From assembly GCF_900188345.1 (NCBI RefSeq), contig NZ_FZOD01000001.1:394410-458409 (forward strand): a stretch of DNA of 64,000 bases, read 5' to 3'. The stretch is from Streptosporangium subroseum (GTDB lineage: Bacteria > Actinomycetota > Actinomycetes > Streptosporangiales > Streptosporangiaceae). Below the pieces are notes generated by a model. That model did no database searches. It saw only the letters and a program-made list of their open reading frames with translations, and had not been told where the DNA came from. The position numbers were made by a program, and so were the translations under genes. Position 1 is the first letter of the stretch. Each line of letters starts with the position of its first letter. Positions 1 through 7,328 of the stretch are shown in pieces.

Positions 1-878
1 TGCATGTACCAGGTGCCCATCATGACCATCGCGGCCTTGCCCGACATGAAGTCGTTGTTGGCGTCCGGGTACTGCTGCACGCCCAGCGCCCCATCCTGCA
101 TGATCTTGTCGTCGAACAGCTTCTTCCAGATGCCCAGCGCCTGGACGATCGTCGGGTCGGTCCACGGGACCTTTTTGTCCAGGGCCTGCGCCCACACGCC
201 CGGCTTGACGTTGTTGCTGATCGCCTGCAGGGTGTCCTCGTTGAACGCCGTCTGGGCGGCGCCCTGCACGAAGCACTTGACGCCGTTGGTCTTGAAGGCC
301 GCGCAGACGCTCTTCCACTCGTCGTAGTTGGTGGGCGGCTTCAGGCCGTACTTGTCGAACAGGTCCTGGTTGACCCAGACCGATCCGGCGTAGTTGGAGC
401 CGACCGACAGCGCGGCGAGCTTGCCGTCCTTGGTCAGGCTGTTCACCCCGATCGGGGCCAGCTTCGACTTCCAGTCCGCGCCGAGCGACTTCTCGACGGC
501 GGGGGTGAGGTCGATGGCGTTCACGCCGTAGATGCCGACCGAACCGTTGGCGGCCCCCGGGGCGACGTCGAAGACGTCGGGGCCGACCGACGAGGCCAGG
601 GCGGGGCGGATCGCCGCGTCGTAGCCGTCGATGGTCAGCTTCTTGTAGGTGACCTTGATCTTCGGATAGGCCTTGCTGAACTCCTTGATGTACGCCTCGG
701 CGGGGGCCGCGTCAGGCGTCCACCCCCACCAGGTGATATTGCCCGAGTCGGCCGAGCCCTTGTCCGTGGTCTCGGTCGTGCTTCCGCCGGCGCATCCGGC
801 GAGCGCCAGCGCCGCGGCCGTGAACACGGCTGCGGCTCCGGGGAGACGGCGCTTCCAGATTCGCGAGGATCCCAGCAT
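1..878 (-). CDS. Sugar ABC transporter substrate-binding lipoprotein (3' end outside window)
   Basis: Extracellular solute-binding protein (SBP family 1) that would capture a sugar outside the membrane for an ABC importer. About 292 residues are present; the C-terminus lies beyond position 1. The N-terminus has a basic stretch (WKRR, residues 8-11), a hydrophobic run and a lipobox LAGC with the lipidated Cys at residue 29, followed by a Gly/Ser/Thr linker. The mature part starts with an ITWWGW-like strand, typical of this family, and later has DLFDKYGLKPP and EWKSVCAAFK segments. An AAGGAG ribosome site sits 5-6 nt before the ATG at 878. The gene is divergent from a LacI-type regulator and has a GAAA-S-TTTC site about 210 bp upstream, which suggests control by that regulator. 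The sugar is unknown; a pentose or its oligomer is inferred from the neighbouring catabolic genes. Confidence 0.9.
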   Translation of the reverse strand, partial: MLGSSRIWKRRLPGAAAVFTAAALALAGCAGGSTTETTDKGSADSGNITWWGWTPDAAPAEAYIKEFSKAYPKIKVTYKKLTIDGYDAAIRPALASSVGPDVFDVAPGAANGSVGIYGVNAIDLTPAVEKSLGADWKSKLAPIGVNSLTKDGKLAALSVGSNYAGSVWVNQDLFDKYGLKPPTNYDEWKSVCAAFKTNGVKCFVQGAAQTAFNEDTLQAISNNVKPGVWAQALDKKVPWTDPTIVQALGIWKKLFDDKIMQDGALGVQQYPDANNDFMSGKAAMVMMGTWYM

Positions 879-1086
879 GATCTCTCCTTGCACGTGACGC
901 GCACGCACTGGTCGTGTCGACGCCGCGCGTCCTCCGCTGAACGGGGACGACCGCGACGGCCTGTGCTCACGCATGAGCACGGGGGGTCCACTCGCACGTG
1001 GCGACGAGGTCGGCACGGGTCGCGGAACGGAATGTGCGTCCTCCTACGTCCGGGATCACCGATCGTCGAAAGCTGCACAGTTGAGA

Positions 1087-1108
1087 GCAGAAAGTTTCGG
1101 AAAGTCTT
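1087..1108. promoter_or_regulatory. Putative LacI-family operator (site A)
   Basis: Contains GAAAGTTTC at 1090-1098 followed by GGAAAGTC. Read on the minus strand it matches the site at 3873-3893 over the pattern CTTTCCGAAASTTTYCTG. It lies upstream of the transporter gene. Odd-length GAAA-N-TTTC palindromes are typical of LacI/GalR operators. Assignment to the adjacent repressor is inference. Confidence 0.55.
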
Positions 1109-1436
1109 CTTGTGAGAGAAGAGCACCAGCCCGGGGATGGTGTCAATAACCTCAGCCGAATTTGTTTCCGTTCAGTTACGTGGGATGTACCCAGCGACCT
1201 CCACCGGAGGCGCATTCCACCCCTGGGGGAAACGGTCACATCGAGATCGTCGGTGTGATATCCGCAGGTCATTGCCGAGCCACTGCGCGGCGTAGACGGC
1301 CCAGGACGCCGCGCGGGGCGGTGCCCGCCGCGTGTCGGCGAGCCAGATTACGGCCCTAATTGCGACAATTCGGTCTTTATATCGCGATCAGCCTACCTGC
1401 TGCGGAGCCCCGCGAGCCGCTACCGGCGGTGCTACC

Positions 1437-1453
1437 GTTATAGAAACTTTCGA
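1437..1453. promoter_or_regulatory. Putative LacI-family operator (site B, autoregulatory)
   Basis: A perfect 9-bp odd palindrome, GAAACTTTC, at 1443-1451, preceded by TTATA. The TTATAGAAA stretch is shared with site C near 3538. It ends 33 bp before the GTG start of the LacI-type gene, so it probably overlaps that gene's promoter or leader and could mediate autoregulation. Confidence 0.55.
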
Positions 1454-1483
1454 CAACACTGGCTCAGCGCGTGAAGAGGTGTC

Positions 1484-2578
1484 GTGGCGACCGAGCAGCG
1501 GACGAGGACGCAGAAGCGGGTGGCGGGAGCTCCCCGGAGTGCCGACGCCGACCGGGTGACCATCCTGATGGTCGCGCAGGCGGCGGGCGTCTCCGCCCCG
1601 ACGGTGAGCAAGGTGCTCAACGGCCGGGAAACCGTCGGCCCCGAGACCCGCCGCCGGGTTCAGGACGCCCTGATCTCGACGGGCTACCAGCGCCGGACCA
1701 GGTCCGAGGCGGGCAAGGTCGGCGTGGTCGACTTCGTGATCACCGAGCTGGACACGGCCTGGGCCTGTGAGCTGCTGAGAGGTGCGGAGCAGGAGGCCTA
1801 CCGGCTGGGCACGAGCCTCATCCTGACCGTGACCCACGATCGGAAGGCCCAGCCGCGCGAGTGGCTCAAGACGCTGGCCTCCCGGCCGACCGACGGCGTG
1901 GTCCTCGTGGTCACCAACACCCGGCAGGTGTCCGCGGAGAAACTGCGCCCGATCGACACCCCCTTCGTCGTCATCGACCAGGTCGGCGGATACGACCGCG
2001 ACGTCCCGACCATCGGCGCCACCAACTGGGCGGGCGGGTTCGCCGCCACGGAACATCTCACCGAGCTGGGCCATCGCCGGATCGGCATGATCACGGGGCC
2101 CGAGGACGTCCGGTGCAGCCTTGAGCGCCTGGACGGCTACCGCGCCGCTCTCGGGCGTGCGGGGCTGCCGCTCGACGAAAGTCTGGTGCGGCCGGGCGAC
2201 TTCTACGCCGAGAGCGGCAGGCGGGCCGCCGCCGAGCTGTTCGACCTGCCCGAACCGCCCACGGCGATCTTCGCCGGCTCCGACCAGCAGGCGGCGGGCG
2301 TGTACGACGTGGCCCGCGCCAGGGGCCTGCGCATCCCCGAGGACCTCAGCGTCGTCGGGTTCGACGACACCGAGGTGTGCGAGTGGTTGTGGCCTCGGCT
2401 GACCACCATCAGGCAGCCGCTCGCGCAGATGGCCGTGCTGGCCATCCGCAACGTGCTCGAGACGACGCACTCCCCCGGTGAGCAGCCTTTACGTCTCGAA
2501 CTGTCGACCAGCCTGGTGGTCAGGAACAGCACCGCGCCGTACCAGACTCCGGCCCGGATCCCGCGCGGCCGCCGCTGA
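1484..2578 (+). CDS. LacI/GalR-family transcriptional regulator
   Basis: DNA-binding repressor of 364 residues, the usual size for LacI/GalR proteins. The N-terminal helix-turn-helix lies at about residues 25-60 (VAQAAGVSAPTVSKVLNGR), the canonical LacI recognition segment. The periplasmic-binding-like effector domain follows (VGVVDFVITELD, then a C-terminal segment with SVVGFDDTEV and LTTIRQP). The GTG start at 1484 is chosen because an AAGAGG ribosome site lies just upstream and the next Met is deep in the helix-turn-helix. A GAAACTTTC palindrome lies 33 bp upstream and related sites occur before three other transcription units of the island, so it probably controls the whole pentose cluster. 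The inducing sugar or sugar acid is unknown. Confidence 0.92.
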   Translation: MATEQRTRTQKRVAGAPRSADADRVTILMVAQAAGVSAPTVSKVLNGRETVGPETRRRVQDALISTGYQRRTRSEAGKVGVVDFVITELDTAWACELLRGAEQEAYRLGTSLILTVTHDRKAQPREWLKTLASRPTDGVVLVVTNTRQVSAEKLRPIDTPFVVIDQVGGYDRDVPTIGATNWAGGFAATEHLTELGHRRIGMITGPEDVRCSLERLDGYRAALGRAGLPLDESLVRPGDFYAESGRRAAAELFDLPEPPTAIFAGSDQQAAGVYDVARARGLRIPEDLSVVGFDDTEVCEWLWPRLTTIRQPLAQMAVLAIRNVLETTHSPGEQPLRLELSTSLVVRNSTAPYQTPARIPRGRR

Positions 2579-2596
2579 CACCGCGGCCGCCGCGGC

Positions 2597-3466
2597 TCAT
2601 GCCCGCGGGAGGCCGAGCACGTCACGCCACGACTCCCGCGGGCGGTATCCCAGCTCGTCACGGGCCTTGTCACTGCTGAGCAGGCTCTCGTACGGCGTGA
2701 GCGGACGGCGGACCGGCACCCCGGGGAAGACCTCCGCGGCGAGGTCGGCCGAAGGCCGGTCCATCAGCGTGTCCCCGGCGGCGATCACATACGCGGGCGC
2801 GCCCGTCACCTCCGCCAGCAGGGCGAGACGGCAGGCCTGCGCGACGTCGCGGACGTCGACGTAGCCCCACAGATTGAACACCCGGGTCAGCGGGTCGTCC
2901 CAGAAACCGGGAATCTTGGGGTAGTCGGCCGCGTCATGGACGTTCGACAGCCGGAGGCCGACGATCGGGATCCCCGACCAGGCGGAGATGTGCTCGGCCA
3001 GCGTCTCCCCGACCACCTTGGACAGGGCGTAGGCCGAGGTCGGGTGCGGGTAGTGCTCCTCGTCCACCGGCAGGTAACGCGGCGGGGTCCGCGGTCCGAA
3101 CGGAAAGCCCAGGGTGGTCTCGCTCGACGTCCACACCACCCTGCCGACCCCGAGCTTGGCCGCCGCCAGGAAGACGTTGCTGTTCATGGCGGTGTTCGCG
3201 GTGAACGTGCGGGCGTCGGTGAAGAAGCCGGGCGCGGGGATCGCCGCGAGGTGGACCACGGCGTCGACCGAGGTCAGCGCGTCCACCGTGTCGCCGAAGT
3301 CCGTCAGGTCGGCGCGCAGCAGCGGCGCCCCCAGGTCGGCCAGTTCGCCCCGGTCCCCCGGCGCCCCGGCGACGTCGACGGCGCGTACCTCGTGCCCGTG
3401 CGCGAGCAGGTCCTCGACCACGGCGCGCCCGGTCTTGCCACTCGCGCCCGTAACCGCGATTTTCAC
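2597..3466 (-). CDS. NAD(P)-dependent epimerase/dehydratase (extended SDR)
   Basis: Extended short-chain dehydrogenase of 289 residues. It has an N-terminal Rossmann motif GASGKTG (about residues 7-13) and the catalytic YxxxK as YALSK in SAYALSKVVGE. A C-terminal substrate lobe contains the usual RPLTPYESLLSSDKARDELGYRP-type ending. Such enzymes oxidise or epimerise sugars or sugar acids; uronate dehydrogenase is one related activity, but no residue here decides the substrate. It starts with GTG at 3466, has only a weak ribosome site, and is transcribed away from the tautomerase/epimerase operon. The intervening region carries two putative LacI operators. It converges on the LacI gene, with only 18 bp between the ends. 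Confidence 0.85.
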   Translation of the reverse strand: MKIAVTGASGKTGRAVVEDLLAHGHEVRAVDVAGAPGDRGELADLGAPLLRADLTDFGDTVDALTSVDAVVHLAAIPAPGFFTDARTFTANTAMNSNVFLAAAKLGVGRVVWTSSETTLGFPFGPRTPPRYLPVDEEHYPHPTSAYALSKVVGETLAEHISAWSGIPIVGLRLSNVHDAADYPKIPGFWDDPLTRVFNLWGYVDVRDVAQACRLALLAEVTGAPAYVIAAGDTLMDRPSADLAAEVFPGVPVRRPLTPYESLLSSDKARDELGYRPRESWRDVLGLPRA

Positions 3467-3528
3467 AGGTCAGTCCCACTCTCAGATGGCGTCGTCCCGG
3501 CTCGAGAGGCCCTCGCAGACCGGACGGT

Positions 3529-3551
3529 GCGAAAGTTTATAGAAAGTTGTC
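3529..3551. promoter_or_regulatory. Putative LacI-family operator (site C)
   Basis: GAAAGTTTA at 3531-3539 is followed 9 nt later by GAAAGTTG. The TTATAGAAA core is shared with the site in front of the LacI gene. It is about 65 bp upstream of the GTG start of the minus-strand epimerase, so it is placed to repress that gene. Confidence 0.45.
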
Positions 3552-3864
3552 CACGGCACTCGGCTCCGGCCGGCCTCGGCCGCGGGAGTTCCCCTCCGGC
3601 GTGGTCACGGGCCGCGGCCACGGGCGAACGGCGACGATCCGGTGCACCGATCATGCCGTTCACCAGGCAGAACGCTTCGCCTCTTCGGCGACCGAGGGCG
3701 TTCCCCCGGCCCCGGACACGCCCGCGCACAGCCGGAGCCGCGGAGCGGGGGTGATCAGCGCCGCAGCCCCCTGACAGGCAAAGATGTCACTATGCCGGCC
3801 TTTCGTCCATGCCTGACCCTTGACGTTCCCCGACGCTCCGTTCTACGTTGTCGCTGCAGACATT

Positions 3865-3893
3865 AAGTTTCATAGACTTTCCGAAAGTTTTCT
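3865..3893. promoter_or_regulatory. Putative LacI-family operator (site D)
   Basis: Contains the 13-bp odd palindrome ACTTTCCGAAAGT at 3876-3888, flanked by TTTCATAG and TTTCTG. It matches site A closely when that is read on the other strand. It lies about 75 bp upstream of the tautomerase start and would control the plus-strand catabolic operon. Confidence 0.55.
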
Positions 3894-3964
3894 GTTCCTC
3901 TTTTCGCGCACATCCCGCCGTGGTGCCGGACACCGGTCGACGCCCGGCGCTGAAAGGAACACCG

Positions 3965-4330
3965 TTGCCTCTCGTACAGATCGACCTCGACCGTTCCCTT
4001 GCCGAACGGCTGGGCCCGCAGATCAGTGACGGCGTCCACCAGGCTCTGGTGGACGGCCTGGGGATGGACCCGACCGACAAGTTCCAGATCTTCCGCACGC
4101 ACGCGCCCGGAGAGATCGTCTTCGATCCGGGCTACAACGGCGTGGACCGGCGGCAGCTGGTCAGCATCCAGATCCTGATGGTGCACATGTACGACGTGAC
4201 CACCAAGTACGCGATGTTCGACCAGATCGCCAAACGGCTGGAGGAGATCGGCGTCCGGCCGGAGGACCTGCTGATCAGCGTCGTGGAGAACGGCTTCGAG
4301 GACTGGTACGCCGGCAAGTCACGCAGCTGA
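3965..4330 (+). CDS. Tautomerase-family protein
   Basis: Small enzyme of 121 residues resembling the Tautomerase_2 group of the 4-oxalocrotonate tautomerase superfamily, which uses an N-terminal proline as general base. I place the start at TTG 3965: a good GAAAGGA ribosome site ends 6 nt upstream and this gives Met-Pro-Leu-Val, exposing Pro1 after Met removal. Upstream ATG codons in frame would add about 39 residues with no relation to the family and would remove the catalytic proline. The C-terminal part (RPEDLLISVVENGFEDWYAG) is typical for these proteins. It heads the plus-strand operon, so it may isomerise a sugar-derived keto-enol acid. The substrate is not known. Confidence 0.8.
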   Translation: MPLVQIDLDRSLAERLGPQISDGVHQALVDGLGMDPTDKFQIFRTHAPGEIVFDPGYNGVDRRQLVSIQILMVHMYDVTTKYAMFDQIAKRLEEIGVRPEDLLISVVENGFEDWYAGKSRS

Positions 4331-4385
4331 TCGCATCCCGCCCACCCCACGAAACCACGATCCATCCAAGATCCGGAGTCCTGCA

Positions 4386-5396
4386 GTGAAGGTTCTCTAC
4401 ATCGGCGGCACCGGCACGATCAGCTCGGCCGGCGTCGCCGAGTCGGTGCGTCAGGGCCAGGACGTCCACGTCCTGAACCGTGGCCGCACCGCCGGCCGCC
4501 GGCCTCTCCCCGCCGGGGTCACGACGATCGAAGCCGACGTCCAGGACCCGGAGTCGGTGCGCCGGGCCCTCGACGGCACGACGTTCGACAGCGTGGTCAA
4601 CTTCCTCAGCTTCGGCGCCGAGGACGCCGCTGCCGCCGCCGAACTGCTGGAAGGCCGCACGGGCCAGTACATCCACATCAGCAGCGCCTCGATCTACCAC
4701 AAGCCGGTACGGCGGGTGCCGATCGTCGAGTCGACCACCCGGCACAACCCCTACCTGGACTACGCCCGGGAGAAGATCGCCGCCGAGGACGTCCTGCACC
4801 GGGCCTACGAGGAGCGCGACTTCCCCGTCACGATCGTGCGTCCTTCGCACACCTACGACGACGCCCACCCGCCGCTGCCCGGCGACTGGACCGCGTGGGA
4901 CCGGATCGCCCGCGGCGACGAGCTGGTCGTGCCCGGTGACGGCACCAGCCTGTGGACCCTGACGCACGCGCAGGACTTCGCGGTGGGGCTCGTCGGCCTG
5001 ATCGGCAACTGGCAGGCCATCGGGGAGGACTTCCACATCACCTCCAACGAGGCGCTGACGTGGGACGAGATCTACGGGATCATCGGGCGCACCGAGGGGA
5101 CGCCGGCCCGGCTCCTGCACCTGCCCTCGGAGCTCATCCGCGTCGCCGCCCCCGACTGGTTCTGGTCGGACCTCATCATCGGCGACCTGATGCACAGCGC
5201 GGTGTTCGACAACACCAAGATCAAGCGGTTCGTCCCGGCGTTCCAGCCGACGATCACGTGGTCGGCCGGGGCCCGGCGGCTGCACGAATGGCGCGCCGCC
5301 CACACCGGGGAGACCCGCCCCGACGCCGAGACGGACGCGATCCTGGGCCGGCTGGTCGAGGGGCACCGGGCCGCCACGGCGGCGCTGACGCCGTGA
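4386..5396 (+). CDS. NAD-dependent epimerase/dehydratase family protein
   Basis: Extended SDR-like protein of 336 residues. The N-terminal nucleotide-binding segment (VLYIGGTGTISS, residues 3-14) is of the GGTGxIS type found in atypical SDRs rather than the classic GxxGxxG. A substrate-binding half follows, ending with WSAGARRLHEW. A GGAG ribosome site lies 7 nt before the GTG start at 4386. The stop codon overlaps the ATG of the following lactonase by one base (TGATG), so the two are translationally coupled. It lies in the sugar-acid operon and probably oxidises or epimerises a sugar or its lactone; the exact reaction cannot be read from the sequence. Confidence 0.83.
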   Translation: MKVLYIGGTGTISSAGVAESVRQGQDVHVLNRGRTAGRRPLPAGVTTIEADVQDPESVRRALDGTTFDSVVNFLSFGAEDAAAAAELLEGRTGQYIHISSASIYHKPVRRVPIVESTTRHNPYLDYAREKIAAEDVLHRAYEERDFPVTIVRPSHTYDDAHPPLPGDWTAWDRIARGDELVVPGDGTSLWTLTHAQDFAVGLVGLIGNWQAIGEDFHITSNEALTWDEIYGIIGRTEGTPARLLHLPSELIRVAAPDWFWSDLIIGDLMHSAVFDNTKIKRFVPAFQPTITWSAGARRLHEWRAAHTGETRPDAETDAILGRLVEGHRAATAALTP

Positions 5397-6295
5397 TGCC
5401 GGGCACCGAGGGCGCCCTGGCGGCGGAACCCTGGCTGGACGTGTCCGGCGTCCACTGCGAGGGCGTCGTGTGGGACGACGCCGCGGGCCGGTTACGGTTC
5501 GTCGACATCCCCCGCGGGCGGGTTTTCGACGCCGGCATGGACACCGCCGACGGCGCCGACGCCGGCTGGTTCGACCTGCCGGCGCCGGTCACGGCCGTGC
5601 ATCCCACGACCGAGCCCGGGACTCTCGTCGTCGCGGACGGCGACGGCGTGGCCCTGGCCACGCGCGACGGGCTGACCGAACGGCTCGCCGCCCCGCTGGC
5701 GGGCCGGCCGGAGATCCGCATGAACGACGCGGGCGTCGATCCCGCCGGACGTTACTTCGCCGGCAGCATGGCGTACGACCTCGAACCGGGCGCGGGCCGC
5801 CTGTACCGCCTCGACGCCGATCGATCCCTGCACACCGTGCTCACCGGCGTCACGATCGGAAACGGGGTGGACTGGTCGCCCGACACCACCCTGTGCTACT
5901 TCGTGGACAGCCCCCTCCACCGCGTCGACGTGTTCGACTACGACGTGACGACGGGTGCCCTGTCCAACCGGCGCGTGTTCGCGGACACCTCCGCCATCCC
6001 CGGGATGCCCGACGGGCTCACGGTCGACGCCGAGGGCGCCGTGTGGGTGGCCTTCTGGGGAGGATCGCGCGTCTGCCGCTTCGGCCCGGACGGCCTGGTC
6101 GAGCGCACCGTCGGCCTGCCGGTGTCACAGGTGACGTCGTGCTGCTTCGCCGGGCCCGACCTGGACCGGCTCATCATCAGCACCTCCACCGAGGAACTGT
6201 CCCCCGACGACCTGCGGCGTCAGCCCACGGCAGGCATGATCTTCCGGGCCGAGCCCGGATGCCGTGGCCGCCGCACGAACGAATTCGTGATCTGA
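5396..6295 (+). CDS. SMP-30/gluconolactonase-family sugar lactonase
   Basis: Calcium-dependent six-bladed propeller lactonase of 299 residues, the usual length for the SMP-30 family. It would hydrolyse an aldono-1,5- or 1,4-lactone to the free aldonic acid. The metal/active-site residues of the family can be seen: Glu in HCEGVVW near the N-terminus, Asn in MNDAGVDP, Asn in IGNGVDWS and Asp in MPDGLTVDAEG. The ATG overlaps the upstream epimerase stop, and the next gene starts one base after its own stop, so it sits inside a tight operon. In context it is the second step of non-phosphorylative pentose oxidation (sugar to lactone to aldonate). Confidence 0.9.
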   Translation: MPGTEGALAAEPWLDVSGVHCEGVVWDDAAGRLRFVDIPRGRVFDAGMDTADGADAGWFDLPAPVTAVHPTTEPGTLVVADGDGVALATRDGLTERLAAPLAGRPEIRMNDAGVDPAGRYFAGSMAYDLEPGAGRLYRLDADRSLHTVLTGVTIGNGVDWSPDTTLCYFVDSPLHRVDVFDYDVTTGALSNRRVFADTSAIPGMPDGLTVDAEGAVWVAFWGGSRVCRFGPDGLVERTVGLPVSQVTSCCFAGPDLDRLIISTSTEELSPDDLRRQPTAGMIFRAEPGCRGRRTNEFVI

Positions 6296-6296
6296 C

Positions 6297-7277
6297 ATGA
6301 CCGATGACCCCACGCGCGACGCGTCGCCCGACCCGGCGGAGCGCCGCGCGTTCGGCCGCACCGGGCTCACGGTGACCCCCGTCTGCATCGGGACCAGCCC
6401 CTTGTCGAGCATGCCCGCGCTGTACGGCTACGCGGTCGACCAGGACAGGGCGGAGGCGACGGTCGAGGCCGTGCTCGACGGCCCGTTCAACTTCCTCGAC
6501 ACGTCGAACAACTACGGCGGCGGCAGCGCCGAGCTGCGCATCGGCGCCGTGCTGCGCCGCCGCGGCGGGATCCCCGACGGGTTCGTCCTGGCCACCAAGG
6601 CCGACGCCGATCCGGACAGCGGCGACTTCTCCGGCGAGCGCGTGCGCCGCTCGGTGGAGGAGAGCCTCGAACGGCTCGGCGTCGACCACGTGCCGATGAT
6701 GTACCTGCACGACCCGGAGTACCACGTCACCTTCGAAGAGGCGATGGCCCCGGGCGGACCGGTCGAGGCGCTGGTCGCGCTCCGCGACGCCGGCGTCGTC
6801 GGCCACCTCGGCATCGCCGGCGGCCCCGTGGAGCTGATGCGGCGGTTCATCCGGACCGGCGTGTTCGAGGCGGTGATCAACCACAACCGCTGGACCCTGG
6901 TGAACCGTGACGCAGGCCCGCTGCTCGACGAGGCCGTCGCGCGGGGGGTCGCCTTCGTCAACGGCGCGCCGTACGGCGGGGGCATGCTGGTCAAGGGCCC
7001 GGACGCCCAGCCTCGCTACGCCTACCGGGACACCGACGAGTCCGTCAGGGAAGCGGTCCGGTCGATGCAGCGGGTGTGCGCCGCCCACAACGTGCCCCTG
7101 GCCGCCGCCGCGCTGCAGTTCTCGCTGCGCGACCCCCGGGTGACGTCGACCATCGTCGGCGTCTCGGAACCCGCGCGGATCAGGACCACCCTCGATCTCG
7201 CCACCACCCCGATCGCCCCCGAACTGTGGGACGAGCTCGACCGGCACACGCCGTCGTCCGAGGGGTGGCTGGACTGA
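6297..7277 (+). CDS. Aldo/keto reductase, aldose-dehydrogenase-like
   Basis: AKR-fold NAD(P)-dependent oxidoreductase of 326 residues. The catalytic tetrad is present in family order: Asp in FLDTSNNYG and Tyr in the same motif, Lys in VLATKAD, and His in MYLHDPEY. The N-terminal RRAFGRTGLTVTPVCIG and the C-terminal cofactor loop (STIVGVSEPARI) are typical of the D-threo-aldose 1-dehydrogenase/L-fucose dehydrogenase branch. The ATG at 6297 follows the lactonase stop directly. In the operon it could oxidise a free aldose at C1 to the lactone opened by the SMP-30 enzyme. That substrate assignment is inference. Confidence 0.9.
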   Translation: MTDDPTRDASPDPAERRAFGRTGLTVTPVCIGTSPLSSMPALYGYAVDQDRAEATVEAVLDGPFNFLDTSNNYGGGSAELRIGAVLRRRGGIPDGFVLATKADADPDSGDFSGERVRRSVEESLERLGVDHVPMMYLHDPEYHVTFEEAMAPGGPVEALVALRDAGVVGHLGIAGGPVELMRRFIRTGVFEAVINHNRWTLVNRDAGPLLDEAVARGVAFVNGAPYGGGMLVKGPDAQPRYAYRDTDESVREAVRSMQRVCAAHNVPLAAAALQFSLRDPRVTSTIVGVSEPARIRTTLDLATTPIAPELWDELDRHTPSSEGWLD

Positions 7278-7328
7278 TGCCGGCGACGGCCGTACAAGCG
7301 ATTCCAACGACAGACGGAGAAGAAGACC

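Larger units (their letters stand above)
879..1483. other. Divergent control region between the binding protein and the LacI gene
   Basis: A 605-bp stretch without a convincing gene. It separates the minus-strand transporter gene from the plus-strand repressor. It holds two copies of the GAAA-S-TTTC operator, at about 1090 and 1443, annotated separately. AT-rich patches around 1350-1385 could hold the repressor promoter, but I cannot assign -35/-10 boxes with confidence. Confidence 0.5.
3467..3964. other. Divergent control region of the sugar cluster
   Basis: About 500 bp between the minus-strand epimerase and the plus-strand tautomerase. It carries two GAAAG-type sites (3529-3551 and 3865-3893). 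No gene is supported in the remainder, and no clear sigma-70 boxes were found. Confidence 0.5.
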
